A DNA stretch of 52,700 nt, taken from positions 1 through 52,700 of the forward strand of contig NZ_RHOI01000017.1 in assembly GCF_003946165.1 (NCBI RefSeq), given 5' to 3'. Source of the DNA: Lacticaseibacillus baoqingensis. Lineage in GTDB: Bacteria; Bacillota; Bacilli; Lactobacillales; Lactobacillaceae. The position numbers were made by a program, and so were the translations under genes. The notes beneath the pieces were generated by a model. That model was not told the origin of the DNA and did not search any database. It was given only the letters and a program-made list of their open reading frames with translations. Below, piece after piece: positions 32,401-40,408 of this stretch; position 1 is the first letter of the stretch, and each line of letters opens with the position of its first letter.

Positions 32401-33860
32401 CTGATCTGGGTAAGATCGGTGTCACTGGCGAAGCCGTTGACTTAGGCGCTCAAGGGCTGGAGACGACGATCCCCGGATACACCTTGCAAAGCACCTTGAA
32501 CCCAGCCTATGTATTGAAAGCTGGCGGCAACGCGATCACGCTGTTGTACCAAGGCAACCCGCAAAAGGTCAACGTGCACTACACGGACGTGGCCGGTCAT
32601 GAACTGAAGCCGGCTACCGGCATCGATGCGATCACTGGCGAAACGGTCGACCTCAGCAAGCAAAATCTCGACACCGCGATCCCAGGTTACAGCTTGCAAA
32701 GCAGCTTGAACCCAGCGTATGTGGTCAAGGATGGCAACAACAATATCTACTTGCTGTATACCGCCGAAACGCAGCCGGTCACGGTGCACTACCAAGACGC
32801 CAAGACTGGCCAAGAACTGAAGACCGCTACTGAATTACCAGCCGCGGCTACCGGCACCGTGATCGATTTGACCAAGCAAGGGCTGGATACCACGATCCCT
32901 GGTTACACGCTGCAAAGTCAGCTGAATCCGGCTTACACGGTCAAAGCCGGCGCCAACGACATCACCTTGCTGTATTTAGGCGATGCGCAGAATCTGATCG
33001 TGCACAGCGTCTTGGCAGGAACTAAGACCAAGCTGATCGCCGATCAAACCTTTGCCCCATTTGCTGCGACTGGGGATGTGGTTGACCTCAACACCGTCGG
33101 CATCCGCACCTTCGTGCCAGGCTATGAGCTGAAGACGCCATTGGATCAAGCGTATACCGTCACCGCTGGCGATAACGAGATCTGGGTCGAATATGTCAAA
33201 AAGGACCTCGATTCTGATCCAATCATTACCCACCCAGCCACTGGCGATAACGGCGACAACGGTGACACCACCGGCAAGCCAAACACCGGGGACAATGGCG
33301 GCACTACCACGACGCCGAATAACGGCGACAACGGTGACACCACCGGCAAGCCAAGTACCGGCGACAACGGCGGCACTACCACGACGCCAAATAACGGTGA
33401 CAACGGCGGCACTACCAGCAAGCCGAACACCGGCGACAACGGCGGCACCACCACGACGCCGAATAACGGCGACAATGGCGGCACCACCAGCAAGCCGAAT
33501 ACCGGCGACAACGGTGGCACCACCAGCAAGCCAAATACCGGCGACAATGGCGGCACGGCGACCAAGCCAACTACTGGCGATACCGCCACGACACCAGACT
33601 TTGGCAACGATGGCGCGCCTGCCACAGGCAACCAAGGCACGCCAGCTAAGGGCACTGCTGGCACGCCAACCAGCCTGGTTCAGCCGACTGTTAACCAGAC
33701 GCCAGCGACAACGGCGCCAGTGGCTGCGGCAACAAGCAAGCAGGCCGCTTACCCGCAAACCGGGGATGACACCAACACTGCTGCGGCTGTTGCAGGCATT
33801 GGTGTGATCGGGGCGTTCTTGGCCTTAGCCGGGATCGACCGCAAGAAGCGCCGCGCCTAA
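29463..33860 (+). CDS. Wall-anchored MucBP adhesin with two repeat arrays
   Basis: 1465 residues. The N-terminal KxYKxGKxW-type signal (KLYKTRRGW, cleavage near SVHADT) is followed by seven 77-residue helical repeats (about 73-600; pattern LNAAAQAIVDAVNNADLTTD), the last two divergent. A divergent first and eight further MucBP-type beta repeats follow (about 615-1250; pattern DLSKQ...IPGYTLQS.LNPAYVVK). Then comes a hydrophilic GDNGGTT-type linker, and the sorting signal YPQTG, a hydrophobic helix and RKKRRA. MucBP domains bind mucin glycans. The anchor has Tyr where LPxTG has Leu. Start ATG follows AGGAGG; strong terminator after. Monocistronic. Confidence 0.93.
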   Translation: MKDRRGDKKLYKTRRGWMAAGVAALALLSAQAINTPTAQSVHADTTQSQTATTDTSTPASTAGAATATPTTAAQDQLNAAVQAMIDAVNNADLSSDAGIQAAAAAAAKQEGAMNDAVTAGASMQAVPADLMTNMQAAMTKLSDAQKKAVPQAKLNTAIQTLIDAVNNADLSTDAGFKAATDAAGQQEAAISDALNEGASMNDVPADLQSGMDAALGKLSDVQQKAVPQNKLNAAAQAIVDAVNNADLTTDAGFKAASDTASQQEQAMSDATNDGASTDAMPASLKSDLQAAMAKLSAVQQKAVPQNKLNAAAQAIVDAVNNADLTTDAGFKTASDTASQQEQAMNDAANDGASTDAMPADLKSDLTAALAKLSAVQQKTVPQDHLNAAAQAIVDAVNNADLTTDAGFKAASDAASKQEQAMSDAVNDGAATDAMPADLKSELTAALAKLSAVQQKTVPQDHLNAAAQAIVDAVNAIPDGATADDPTVQAAKTTADQQEQAISDATTAGASMDAVPAALKSDLQNALTKLAGYQNLAVAQTNLNNAAQAYVDTMKQLVKPADVTEDLAKLATIDGDIQKALANGATIDALPDDLIYQYYGAIDSEVSPFTVIKRDQTTGMTVGDPVTLYGPTGKQFTVADLGDALALPGYKLSNTVADPITADGKSHFNAWYNALPQDLTVRYADTTGKQLKDDTTLADVAKTGETVDLSKLGLDTTVAGYTLQSTLNPAYVVKGADNLVTLLYQGDPQTVSVHYTDVAGNELQAATDLDAVTGETIDLSKQNLATTIPGYTLQSELNPAYVVKDGDNKIDLLYAAAPQSLTINYQDATTGKILKDATDLGKIGVTGEAVDLGAQGLETTIPGYTLQSTLNPAYVLKAGGNAITLLYQGNPQKVNVHYTDVAGHELKTATGIDAITGETVDLSKQNLDTAIPGYSLQSGLNPAYVVKDGNNNIALLYTADPQSLTVNYQDATTGQTLKDATDLGKIGVTGEAVDLGAQGLETTIPGYTLQSTLNPAYVLKAGGNAITLLYQGNPQKVNVHYTDVAGHELKPATGIDAITGETVDLSKQNLDTAIPGYSLQSSLNPAYVVKDGNNNIYLLYTAETQPVTVHYQDAKTGQELKTATELPAAATGTVIDLTKQGLDTTIPGYTLQSQLNPAYTVKAGANDITLLYLGDAQNLIVHSVLAGTKTKLIADQTFAPFAATGDVVDLNTVGIRTFVPGYELKTPLDQAYTVTAGDNEIWVEYVKKDLDSDPIITHPATGDNGDNGDTTGKPNTGDNGGTTTTPNNGDNGDTTGKPSTGDNGGTTTTPNNGDNGGTTSKPNTGDNGGTTTTPNNGDNGGTTSKPNTGDNGGTTSKPNTGDNGGTATKPTTGDTATTPDFGNDGAPATGNQGTPAKGTAGTPTSLVQPTVNQTPATTAPVAAATSKQAAYPQTGDDTNTAAAVAGIGVIGAFLALAGIDRKKRRA
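33240..33570 (+). repeat. Tandem coding repeat in the adhesin linker
   Basis: Repeated units of about 27-45 bases encode GDNGGTT(T/S)(T/K)PN(N/T). Near-identical units in tandem make this segment prone to slippage and length variation in frame. Confidence 0.85.
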
Positions 33861-33876
33861 ATTAATCTGGATGACG

Positions 33877-33908
33877 AAAGCCACGACTCATTGAGCCGTG
33901 GCTTTTTT
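33877..33908 (+). terminator. Terminator of the adhesin gene
   Basis: AAAGCCACG (33877-33885) pairs with CGTGGCTTT (33897-33905), followed by further T residues. Confidence 0.88.
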
Positions 33909-33940
33909 GTGTGGGGCGATAATAAATTTTGTGATTGCCA

Positions 33941-34000
33941 TTGACACGGTGTCACTATGTGGTAAACTGATCCCTATCAAGTCGGTGACACGATGTCACC
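33941..34000 (+). promoter_or_regulatory. hrtRBA promoter with two HrtR operators
   Basis: -35 TTGACA (33941-33946) and -10 TAAACT (33963-33968), 16-base spacer. Operator 1, TGACACGGTGTCA (33942-33954), overlaps the -35. Operator 2, TGACACGATGTCA (33986-33998, inside GGTGACACGATGTCACC), lies just after the start point. Both match the palindrome reported for Lactococcus HrtR (TGACAC-x-x-TGTCA type). Confidence 0.85.
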
Positions 34001-34016
34001 AAGGACAGGAGAACCT

Positions 34017-34535
34017 ATGCCATTACCAACCTTTAACCATTTACCTGCTGATAAACAAGCCCGCGTGCGCGCGGCGCTGCTAGAAGAGTTCAGCCAATAC
34101 CCGCTGGCGCAAGCGCAAGTGGCGCGCATCGTCAAAAGCGCCGGGATCGCGCGCGGAGCCTTTTATAAATATTATGCCGATCTCAATGATGCCTACCGCG
34201 ACTTATTCGGCGTGGCGATGCAGGCGATCCATCAAGGGATGCCGGCGCGGCCGACCGCGGACAATATTCCCGCGTATGTCGACACGATCCGCGAGTTCAT
34301 GGCTCGCACCGATCAAAGCGGCTATCGGCGCCTGATCGCGATGCATTACCGCTATAACGAAGGGGCTTTTGGGGCTCAGCCGACGAAGCTGACCGCAGAT
34401 CCCCAAGCAGCGCGGGAGTGGGCGCGCACGGTGTTGTACCACCAGACGGTGCGCGATATCGTGTTGGCGCCAGAGACCCAAGCCGCACGACTCAAGCAGC
34501 TGGAAGCGGCGCTTTTAGTTGGAAAGGATGCTTAA
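34017..34535 (+). CDS. hrtR: Heme-sensing TetR-type repressor
   Basis: 172 residues. The N-terminal helix-turn-helix (VARIVKSAGIARGAFYKYYADLNDAY) follows the Lactococcus HrtR start closely. His72, in QAIHQG, is at the same residue number as the HrtR heme ligand His72, and His142 (LYHQTV) is a good candidate for the second axial ligand (His149 in HrtR). Heme binding would release the two operators and induce the efflux pump. ATG 34017 follows AGGAG. One base separates its stop from the hrtB start. Confidence 0.88.
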   Translation: MPLPTFNHLPADKQARVRAALLEEFSQYPLAQAQVARIVKSAGIARGAFYKYYADLNDAYRDLFGVAMQAIHQGMPARPTADNIPAYVDTIREFMARTDQSGYRRLIAMHYRYNEGAFGAQPTKLTADPQAAREWARTVLYHQTVRDIVLAPETQAARLKQLEAALLVGKDA

Positions 34536-34536
34536 T

Positions 34537-35592
34537 ATGTTCTTAGCCTTAAAAGAGATCCGCAAAGAAAAAGTCCGCTCAGGCTTGATCATCGCCATGA
34601 TCGTCTTGATCGGGTACTTGATCTTCATCTTAACGGGCTTGGCCTTAGGGTTAGCCCATGAAAATACCGCCGCCATCAAGTCTTGGGATGCCGCCAAGAT
34701 CACCTTGAATGCTGACGCTAACGTCGACATGCGCCAGTCGTTTCTGACCAAGGCCCAAGCCGGCAAGCTGACCAAGTCAGAAGCAGTGATCGGCGAAACG
34801 GCTGTCGTCGCCAAGGCCAAAGGGCACAAGCAGCTGTCGGCGACTTTCTTAGGCGTATCCAGTCAACAATATATCGCCAAAGATCTGCAGCTCACCAGCG
34901 GCCGCGCGGTGCGCCAGTCGCATGAAGTGGTGGCAGATGACTCGCTGAAGCTGTCAGGCTACAAGCTGGGCAGCAAGCTGAAGCTCAATGATGCCAGCAA
35001 GGCTTATACCATCGTCGGCTTCACCCAAAACGCCAAGCTCAACATCTCGCCTTTGATCTACGGGCAGCTGCCAGACTGGCGGGCTTTGCGCGGGTTAGGG
35101 CCGGACATGGCCGCCAGCGCGGTGATCTCCAAAGACGCCGACTATGATGCCGGCACCACTGGCAGTAAGACCTACTCGGCAGCCACTGTGATCCAAAAGC
35201 TGCCAGGCTATACCGCGCAGAATTTGACCTTTGCGCTGATGATCGGCTTTTTGATGGTGATCTCCTTGATCGTGATCGCAGTGTTCTTGTATATCTTGAC
35301 GCTGCAAAAGCTCCCGAATTACGCCGTGCTGCGGGTGCAAGGGGTGCCGCGCAAGGTCTTAGTCGGCGCGACGATCAGCCAATCGCTGTTGTTAGTCGCC
35401 GGCGGCTTGATCGGCGCCACGCTGTTGACGGTCGCGACGGCGGCGATCATTCCTGCGGCAGTGCCGATGGCCTTTGACGTGCCGGCTTTGACGGCAGTCG
35501 GCGTGGGGTTGTTGGTGATGGCAATGTTAGGTGGGCTGATCCCGGTACGGCGCGTGTTGCGCGTCGATCCCGTCAGCGTGATTGGAGGATAA
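34537..35592 (+). CDS. hrtB: Heme efflux ABC transporter permease (FtsX/MacB-type)
   Basis: 351 residues. Topology: one N-terminal membrane helix (LIIAMIVLIGYLIFILTGLAL), a large extracellular domain (about 45-225), then three helices at the C-terminus, as in FtsX-family permeases. Begins FLALKEIRKEKVRSG like other HrtB proteins. With HrtA it pumps excess heme from the membrane. ATG 34537 follows AAAGGA by 8 bases, next to the hrtR stop. The stop codon lies in the ribosome site of hrtA. Confidence 0.88.
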   Translation: MFLALKEIRKEKVRSGLIIAMIVLIGYLIFILTGLALGLAHENTAAIKSWDAAKITLNADANVDMRQSFLTKAQAGKLTKSEAVIGETAVVAKAKGHKQLSATFLGVSSQQYIAKDLQLTSGRAVRQSHEVVADDSLKLSGYKLGSKLKLNDASKAYTIVGFTQNAKLNISPLIYGQLPDWRALRGLGPDMAASAVISKDADYDAGTTGSKTYSAATVIQKLPGYTAQNLTFALMIGFLMVISLIVIAVFLYILTLQKLPNYAVLRVQGVPRKVLVGATISQSLLLVAGGLIGATLLTVATAAIIPAAVPMAFDVPALTAVGVGLLVMAMLGGLIPVRRVLRVDPVSVIGG

Positions 35593-35595
35593 CAC

Positions 35596-36276
35596 ATGGC
35601 AGTTTTAACACTAGAAAAAGTAAACCAAGTCTTCGGTACCGGCATCGCCCGCGTGCAAGTCTTGCATGATGTGGATTTTGCCGCAGAAGCCGGGGAAGTC
35701 AGCTTGATCATGGGCCCTTCCGGCTCTGGCAAAAGCACCTTCTTGACCATCGCCGGCGGATTATTGACGCCGACTGCCGGCACGGTGACCGTGGCTGGCA
35801 AGCACTATGCGGATCTGTCCAAAAAAGCGCGCGACGCTATTCGCTTAGATGAAATCGGCTTCGTCTTGCAACAATATCATCTCTTGCCGTATCTGACTGT
35901 CGCGGATCAATTCAAGCTGGTCGACAAGATCAAGCGCCAGGGCAACTTAGACCAGGCGGCTTTTGCCGGGGTCTTGCAGACGCTGGGGATCCAAGAGCTG
36001 CTGCACAAATATCCTGGCGAGCTTTCCGGCGGGCAGCAACAGCGCGTGGCGATCGCGCGCGCCTTGTATCCTGACCCGGCGATCCTCTTAGCCGACGAAC
36101 CCACTGCTGCGTTAGACGCGGCGCGGGTGGCGGTGGTCGGGGACTTGTTCCGCGAGTTGGCGATCCAACACCACAAGGCCGTGGTGATCGTCACCCATGA
36201 CCCGCGGCTGATCCCGGCCGCCGATCATGTGTATGATATGAGCGATGGGGTGTTGACCCACGCGCAATCGGCTTAA
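35596..36276 (+). CDS. hrtA: Heme efflux ABC transporter ATPase
   Basis: 226 residues of the MacB/LolD-type ATPase class. Walker A GPSGSGKST, Q-loop VLQQYHLLP, signature LSGGQQQR, Walker B ILLADEP and the switch His in IVTHD are all intact. It powers HrtB. ATG 35596 is 3 bases after the hrtB stop and uses GGAGG within that gene's end. Last gene of hrtRBA, followed by a terminator. Confidence 0.92.
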   Translation: MAVLTLEKVNQVFGTGIARVQVLHDVDFAAEAGEVSLIMGPSGSGKSTFLTIAGGLLTPTAGTVTVAGKHYADLSKKARDAIRLDEIGFVLQQYHLLPYLTVADQFKLVDKIKRQGNLDQAAFAGVLQTLGIQELLHKYPGELSGGQQQRVAIARALYPDPAILLADEPTAALDAARVAVVGDLFRELAIQHHKAVVIVTHDPRLIPAADHVYDMSDGVLTHAQSA

Positions 36277-36282
36277 TCAAAT

Positions 36283-36329
36283 AACCGTCGCGATGATCGT
36301 CTAACAGGCGAACACCGCGGCGGTTTTTT
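36283..36329 (+). terminator. hrtRBA terminator
   Basis: AACCGTCGCG (36283-36292) pairs with CGCGGCGGTT (36316-36325) with one G.U pair, followed by T6. Confidence 0.8.
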
Positions 36330-36337
36330 GGTTGCGA

Positions 36338-36370
36338 CAAAAAATGCTGCCGCCTTGATGGCAGCAGCAT
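36338..36370 (-). terminator. cpsCD terminator
   Basis: On the minus strand, ATGCTGCTGCC (36360-36370) pairs with GGCGGCAGCAT (36344-36354), with a 5-base loop, then T6. Confidence 0.88.
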
Positions 36371-36375
36371 TTAGC

Positions 36376-37137
36376 TTAATCTTCTTTGCGCTTATAACTC
36401 GAATACCCATAGTACCCATAGCCATAACCATAGCCGTAGTACCCGCCGGCATCATGTGGGACGCGGTTTTGCACCGCGCCGATGATGTTGGCGTCGACTT
36501 TTTCAAGCATCGCTTTGGCGGCGAGGACGGCGCCTTTTTGGGCGATTCCATAAGGCACGACCAGCACCGTGGCGTCGACTTTTGAAGCCAGGATCTGCGC
36601 GTCGGTGACCGAATCCAGCGGCGGCACGTCAAAGATCACCATGTCGTAATGGGCGGCTAAGGTATCGATCAGCCGCTCCATGCGCTTGGAACTTAAGAGT
36701 TCTGAAGGGTTCGGCGGCAGCGGGCCAGTCGGCAAGACACTGAGCTTCACGATAGAAGTGGGCACGATATAATCGGCCAGATCCAGTTCTGTCTTAGCCG
36801 TCAATAAGTTGACCAAGCCGCGCTCGTTCAACAAGCCGAACGTCGCATGCACCGTCGGCCGGCGCGTATCCGCGTCGACGAGCAACGTGCGCAAGCCTTG
36901 ATTGGCGAAGGTGACAGCGACATTGGCAGCTACCGTCGACTTGCCTTCACTGGCACTGCTGGAGGTGAACACCAAAGTCTGCAACTGTTTATCAGCCGCA
37001 GAAAAGGCGATGTTCGTCCGCAGCGTCCGATATTGTTCAGAGACTTGCGACTTAGGATCATAGTCGGTGACCAGGCTGACGCCTTTGGTCATCGACTGAT
37101 CATCGAGCTGGCGTTGTTTGCGATGAAATAGCTTCAT
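36376..37137 (-). CDS. cpsD: Bacterial tyrosine kinase of polysaccharide synthesis (CpsD/Wze)
   Basis: 253 residues. Walker A SSASEGKST, A' LVDADTRRP and Walker B MVIFDVPP define the BY-kinase fold. The C-terminal tail is a Tyr/Gly cluster (YYGYGYGYGYYGYSSYKRK), the autophosphorylation site. With CpsC it controls polymer length and export. The start overlaps the cpsC stop by 4 bases. The pair lies on the strand opposite to the glycosyltransferase genes, and no phosphatase (CpsB/Wzb) gene is next to them. Confidence 0.93.
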   Translation of the reverse strand: MKLFHRKQRQLDDQSMTKGVSLVTDYDPKSQVSEQYRTLRTNIAFSAADKQLQTLVFTSSSASEGKSTVAANVAVTFANQGLRTLLVDADTRRPTVHATFGLLNERGLVNLLTAKTELDLADYIVPTSIVKLSVLPTGPLPPNPSELLSSKRMERLIDTLAAHYDMVIFDVPPLDSVTDAQILASKVDATVLVVPYGIAQKGAVLAAKAMLEKVDANIIGAVQNRVPHDAGGYYGYGYGYGYYGYSSYKRKED

Positions 37138-37913
37138 ACGTGAGTCCCTCCATTGCTGCGGCGCCGCGTTAACGTGGGGGTCGCCGTAGAACTGGCTGCG
37201 GTGGCATGGCCGAATTGCATGTTGCGCGCATCCATATCAGATATCGAGCCTAATAGCGGCAAGCCCACGGTATCGGTGATGAATTCTGGTGCCTTGACCG
37301 TGGTATCGGTCAATTCGCGAATGAAGGCTAACAAGATACCGAGCACAAGTCCGGCAAGCAGGCCCACTGCCAAGTTGATCATCGGCCGTGGCGAGACTTG
37401 CCCCTTATTCAGCTTAGCGTCGGAAATGATCGAAACGTTCTTGGCGTTAGCCATGATCTTAGTGACTTTGGTTTTGAAGACCCGGGTGACTGCGTTAGCG
37501 ATATCACGCGCAACATAAGGACTAGTCGCTTCAGCGGTAACTTTGACCACTTGCGAATTCTCATTGTTAGAGATCGTTAAGGCGTTGGCCAAATCAGTCG
37601 CAGTACCAGCAAATTGCCCAGATTTCTGCAGATCTGCCGCCGCTTGGTCTAAGATGACTGGCTGGGTGAGGATGTCTTTATAAGTATTGATCATCTGCAG
37701 GTCAGTCTGGACTTGGTTATATTGTTGCCCTGCATCGGCAGGGCTCTTTTGATTGACCAAGATCAACGCAGATGAGTCATACTTTGGTGTCATGGCGAAG
37801 TAAGTGACCCCAGCAGCCGCCACGACACCGACGAATGCGAGGACAATGATCATAATAAGATGTTTGCGTAGCGTCCTGAACACTTGGCTCAGGCTGATGA
37901 CGTCGTCTTCCAT
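37134..37913 (-). CDS. cpsC: Polysaccharide chain-length regulator / kinase activator (CpsC/Wzz)
   Basis: 259 residues. Two membrane helices (LIMIIVLAFVGVVAAAGVTY near residue 20; NLAVGLLAGLVLGILLAF near 180) flank an extracellular Wzz domain, and a short cytoplasmic tail activates the CpsD kinase. SPRPMINLAVGL is the usual proline-rich segment before TM2. ATG 37913 follows a G-rich ribosome site. First gene of a two-gene operon. Confidence 0.92.
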   Translation of the reverse strand: MEDDVISLSQVFRTLRKHLIMIIVLAFVGVVAAAGVTYFAMTPKYDSSALILVNQKSPADAGQQYNQVQTDLQMINTYKDILTQPVILDQAAADLQKSGQFAGTATDLANALTISNNENSQVVKVTAEATSPYVARDIANAVTRVFKTKVTKIMANAKNVSIISDAKLNKGQVSPRPMINLAVGLLAGLVLGILLAFIRELTDTTVKAPEFITDTVGLPLLGSISDMDARNMQFGHATAASSTATPTLTRRRSNGGTHV

Positions 37914-38394
37914 AATACCCCCTGAAACGAATCATTCCGATTAATATAAACTAGCCCATTTTACCATATTTCGTAAAAATTCATAGCTGAAATTCACCAT
38001 CCATAAGCGGAATTAGACACAAATTCCGAATATTACAAGTATATTGCCTAAAAAATTCCGTAAATATCTCGTTGAGAATCGCCTGTGTAGTGGATTGAGT
38101 CGCTGACATTGCTTCGTCTTTATCAACGGTATGGAAACTCGTCACGCCGCTGATGTCATAGTCGACCACCTTGCCTAGGAATTGCAGATTCAGACGAGAC
38201 TAATTTTTCAATACCTAGTAAGCTTTCAATTGCTTGAGCCCAAGATTGTTTGCTATCCGATTTTGATTTTTTTATTCAGGTGGTTATTGCTGCTCTGGCC
38301 GGTATTAGTGGGGCGAAGGCACTATTACCATATATCTTTGTACATTAAATGTTATGACCCAAATGCGACCACTTTTTTCTAAGGGTATAAGGGT

Positions 38395-38418
38395 ATATAT
38401 GAGGTTGCGCTCATATAT
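38395..38418. repeat. Inverted repeat in the AT-rich junction
   Basis: ATATATGAG (38395-38403) and CTCATATAT (38410-38418) form a perfect 9-bp stem with a 6-base loop. No gene is adjacent. Confidence 0.5.
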
Positions 38419-39147
38419 GAATAACAGTAGAATTAGTCCCGCTGAGAAGCAAAATTCGTAATGACTGAAAGTGTTTGACAAAGATTTTAGCGGAATTCCG
38501 ACTTTTTAGTCACGCAAATTTTGCACTCTAGTTTTAGAATCTTTGTCGCAGCTGTTGTGTGCTGACAGTCAGATTAAAGGAACGGACAGCCTTTCATGTA
38601 TAGCACTGTTCGTAAGAAAATTGAAGAGTTGGTTTTGGATGCACCTGAGCGTGGTACTTCGATTATTGTCAGCAGTATGCGGGTATCGGTACGACGCAAA
38701 TAATTGTATAACGAGATTGCTTAGCAGCCAAGGTTTGCTTCACGTAGTTTGACGATTCAACAAATGGAGAGCCGTTGGCAATAACGTCAGCAGTGAGTTG
38801 TAATATTCTGAAACTGGTAAGATTTGGAAAACATAAACGGTATGCGCGCATTACTGTTATCAAATTTCGACTGACATTTTTCCTAACTTTCAAAATTTTG
38901 AGCATCGGAAGGCTCATAATTGGTAGTACAGAACAGATAATCAATAATGAACATTACAAGAACATTTCAAACAAAAATAACCGTTTTCAACATGTTGTGG
39001 TTGATTAATTGTGAGGTATACTAAAATCTAGGGTGCTATAAAGATAATTTAGATTTTATCCCACTATATAAATTATTTTTACGTAAGTAGAAAGAAATCT
39101 ACGCTCGGTTGGGTAAAGCAAGTAATTAGTCGTTTTTTCGTAAACTA

Positions 39148-39180
39148 AGTACATAAAAACATATACTGTTTTTATGTACT
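39148..39180. repeat. Perfect 13-bp inverted repeat upstream of the glycosyltransferases
   Basis: AGTACATAAAAAC (39148-39160) and GTTTTTATGTACT (39168-39180), 7-base loop. It could be a terminator-like hairpin or regulator site, 265 bases before the first glycosyltransferase gene. Confidence 0.6.
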
Positions 39181-39444
39181 CGAGCTCACTTCGAACCACG
39201 TTCTCATTCTTAAGTTAAAATAGTCTGAGATATGAAAATGCAAGACCTGCAGAATTAATGCTACTGCTACATAGCAATGAAATAGAGCCATTTTCGTAAC
39301 CATAATATTATTATTTTGTTAATTCATACTCAAGATATCAGCTCAAGAGCTTTCAAAATTGGTTAAGATGCTATGAGTGAAATAAAATTTCTTGGTTTAT
39401 AGCTTGTTGACGCAGCTGAAATAAAAGTTAACGGTAAAGGAATT

Positions 39445-40230
39445 GTGATATACGTGAAAATTTCATACACAACTGTATTTTTCAATAACACGATTGATCA
39501 AATTTCAAAACTTGTCTCGAATATTGAAAATACGGTTCCACCAGATTTTCAATACGATTATTATCTAGTGAATAACTCTCCAGATAATACCGAAATAACA
39601 AATCACTTACAGGCACTATCAAAGAGAAATCAGCATATACACTCAATAATAGCTAAGGAAAACCGTGGATTTGGGGCTGGTAATAATTTAGCGATTTCGT
39701 TTCTTGAATCGGACTATCATATTATTGTGAATCCAGACGTTACGATTCCTGATAAGTGTCAAATTAATATGATGATTCAATACATGCACTCACATGAAGT
39801 TGTTTTGTTATCCCCATTAATTAAAGATAAACAAGGCTATATCCAAAAGCTTGTAAAGCGAACTCCGACAATTTTGGATATGGGGCTTCGTTTTGCAGGG
39901 CAAAGTTTTTTTCCACAACGGCAGCGTTGGTTCACTTATGACGATCAGTATGGTCATATTCACGAATCTAGTAACCTTCCCGGATCTTTTCTTGTTTTTA
40001 AGACAGACACGCTAAAAAAAATCGGTGGTTTCGACGAACGATATTTTCTGTACATGGAAGATGCTGACATAGCTAGATCAATGGCGCTTTGTGGTAAGAC
40101 CGTTTTTTTCCCAAATGCCTACATAATTCACGAGTGGCAAAGAGAGAATAAAAAATCGATTAAGGGAATTTTACGAATGGTTGTGAGTATGTACAGATAT
40201 TTTTCTAAGTGGGGATGGAAAGTGTTTTGA
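39445..40230 (+). CDS. Glycosyltransferase family 2, rhamnosyltransferase-like
   Basis: 261 residues, cytoplasmic face of the membrane. NNSPDN, the ENRGFGAGNN loop, the metal-binding VNPDV (DXD-like) and GSFLVFKTDTLKKIGGFDERYFLYMEDAD, split by short loops, match the WbbL/RfbF-like GT2 subgroup. It probably adds a deoxyhexose or similar to the lipid-linked repeat unit. The start is uncertain: GTG 39445 (3 bases after AAAGGA) or GTG 39454 (12 bases after). First gene of the plus-strand polysaccharide block; 180 bases of non-coding DNA follow. Confidence 0.85.
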   Translation: MIYVKISYTTVFFNNTIDQISKLVSNIENTVPPDFQYDYYLVNNSPDNTEITNHLQALSKRNQHIHSIIAKENRGFGAGNNLAISFLESDYHIIVNPDVTIPDKCQINMMIQYMHSHEVVLLSPLIKDKQGYIQKLVKRTPTILDMGLRFAGQSFFPQRQRWFTYDDQYGHIHESSNLPGSFLVFKTDTLKKIGGFDERYFLYMEDADIARSMALCGKTVFFPNAYIIHEWQRENKKSIKGILRMVVSMYRYFSKWGWKVF

Positions 40231-40408
40231 GTTAGCATATTAGATATTTGTTCCATAATTCAGATTAAGATTGTAAGTGAAGGGCATATTCAGCGGGAGA
40301 ATTCACATCTGTTAAGCTGTTTTTTTGAAAGACGATCTTGTTTTAAGTTAAAGGCGCTGATATGTAGCCATGTTCGATTGTCACGGTTTGAATACGAAAG
40401 GAATGTTA

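Larger units (their letters stand above)
37914..39444. other. Gene-poor, AT-rich junction of the polysaccharide locus
   Basis: About 1.5 kb with no convincing gene. A minus-strand frame (38169 to 37981; GTG, no ribosome site) encodes 62 residues I do not recognise and may be a gene fragment. A plus-strand 35-codon frame at 38597 has no clear site either. Two perfect inverted repeats occur, at 38395-38418 and 39148-39180. GC content falls here from that of the flanking chromosome to that of the glycosyltransferase block. Probably decayed genes and the edge of acquired DNA. Confidence 0.5.

Noticed and set aside
33240-33570. Regular short repeats that might suggest a CRISPR array
   Set aside because: Units lack unique spacers, have no palindromic direct repeat, and are in-frame coding repeats of the adhesin linker.
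32976-33758. Minus-strand open frame (260 codons) opposite the adhesin linker
   Set aside because: Val/Gly/Ala-rich shadow of the GDNGGTT repeats with no start signals.
37981-38169. 62-codon minus-strand frame upstream of cpsC
   Set aside because: GTG start without a ribosome site and no family recognised; kept only as a possible fragment within the junction entry.
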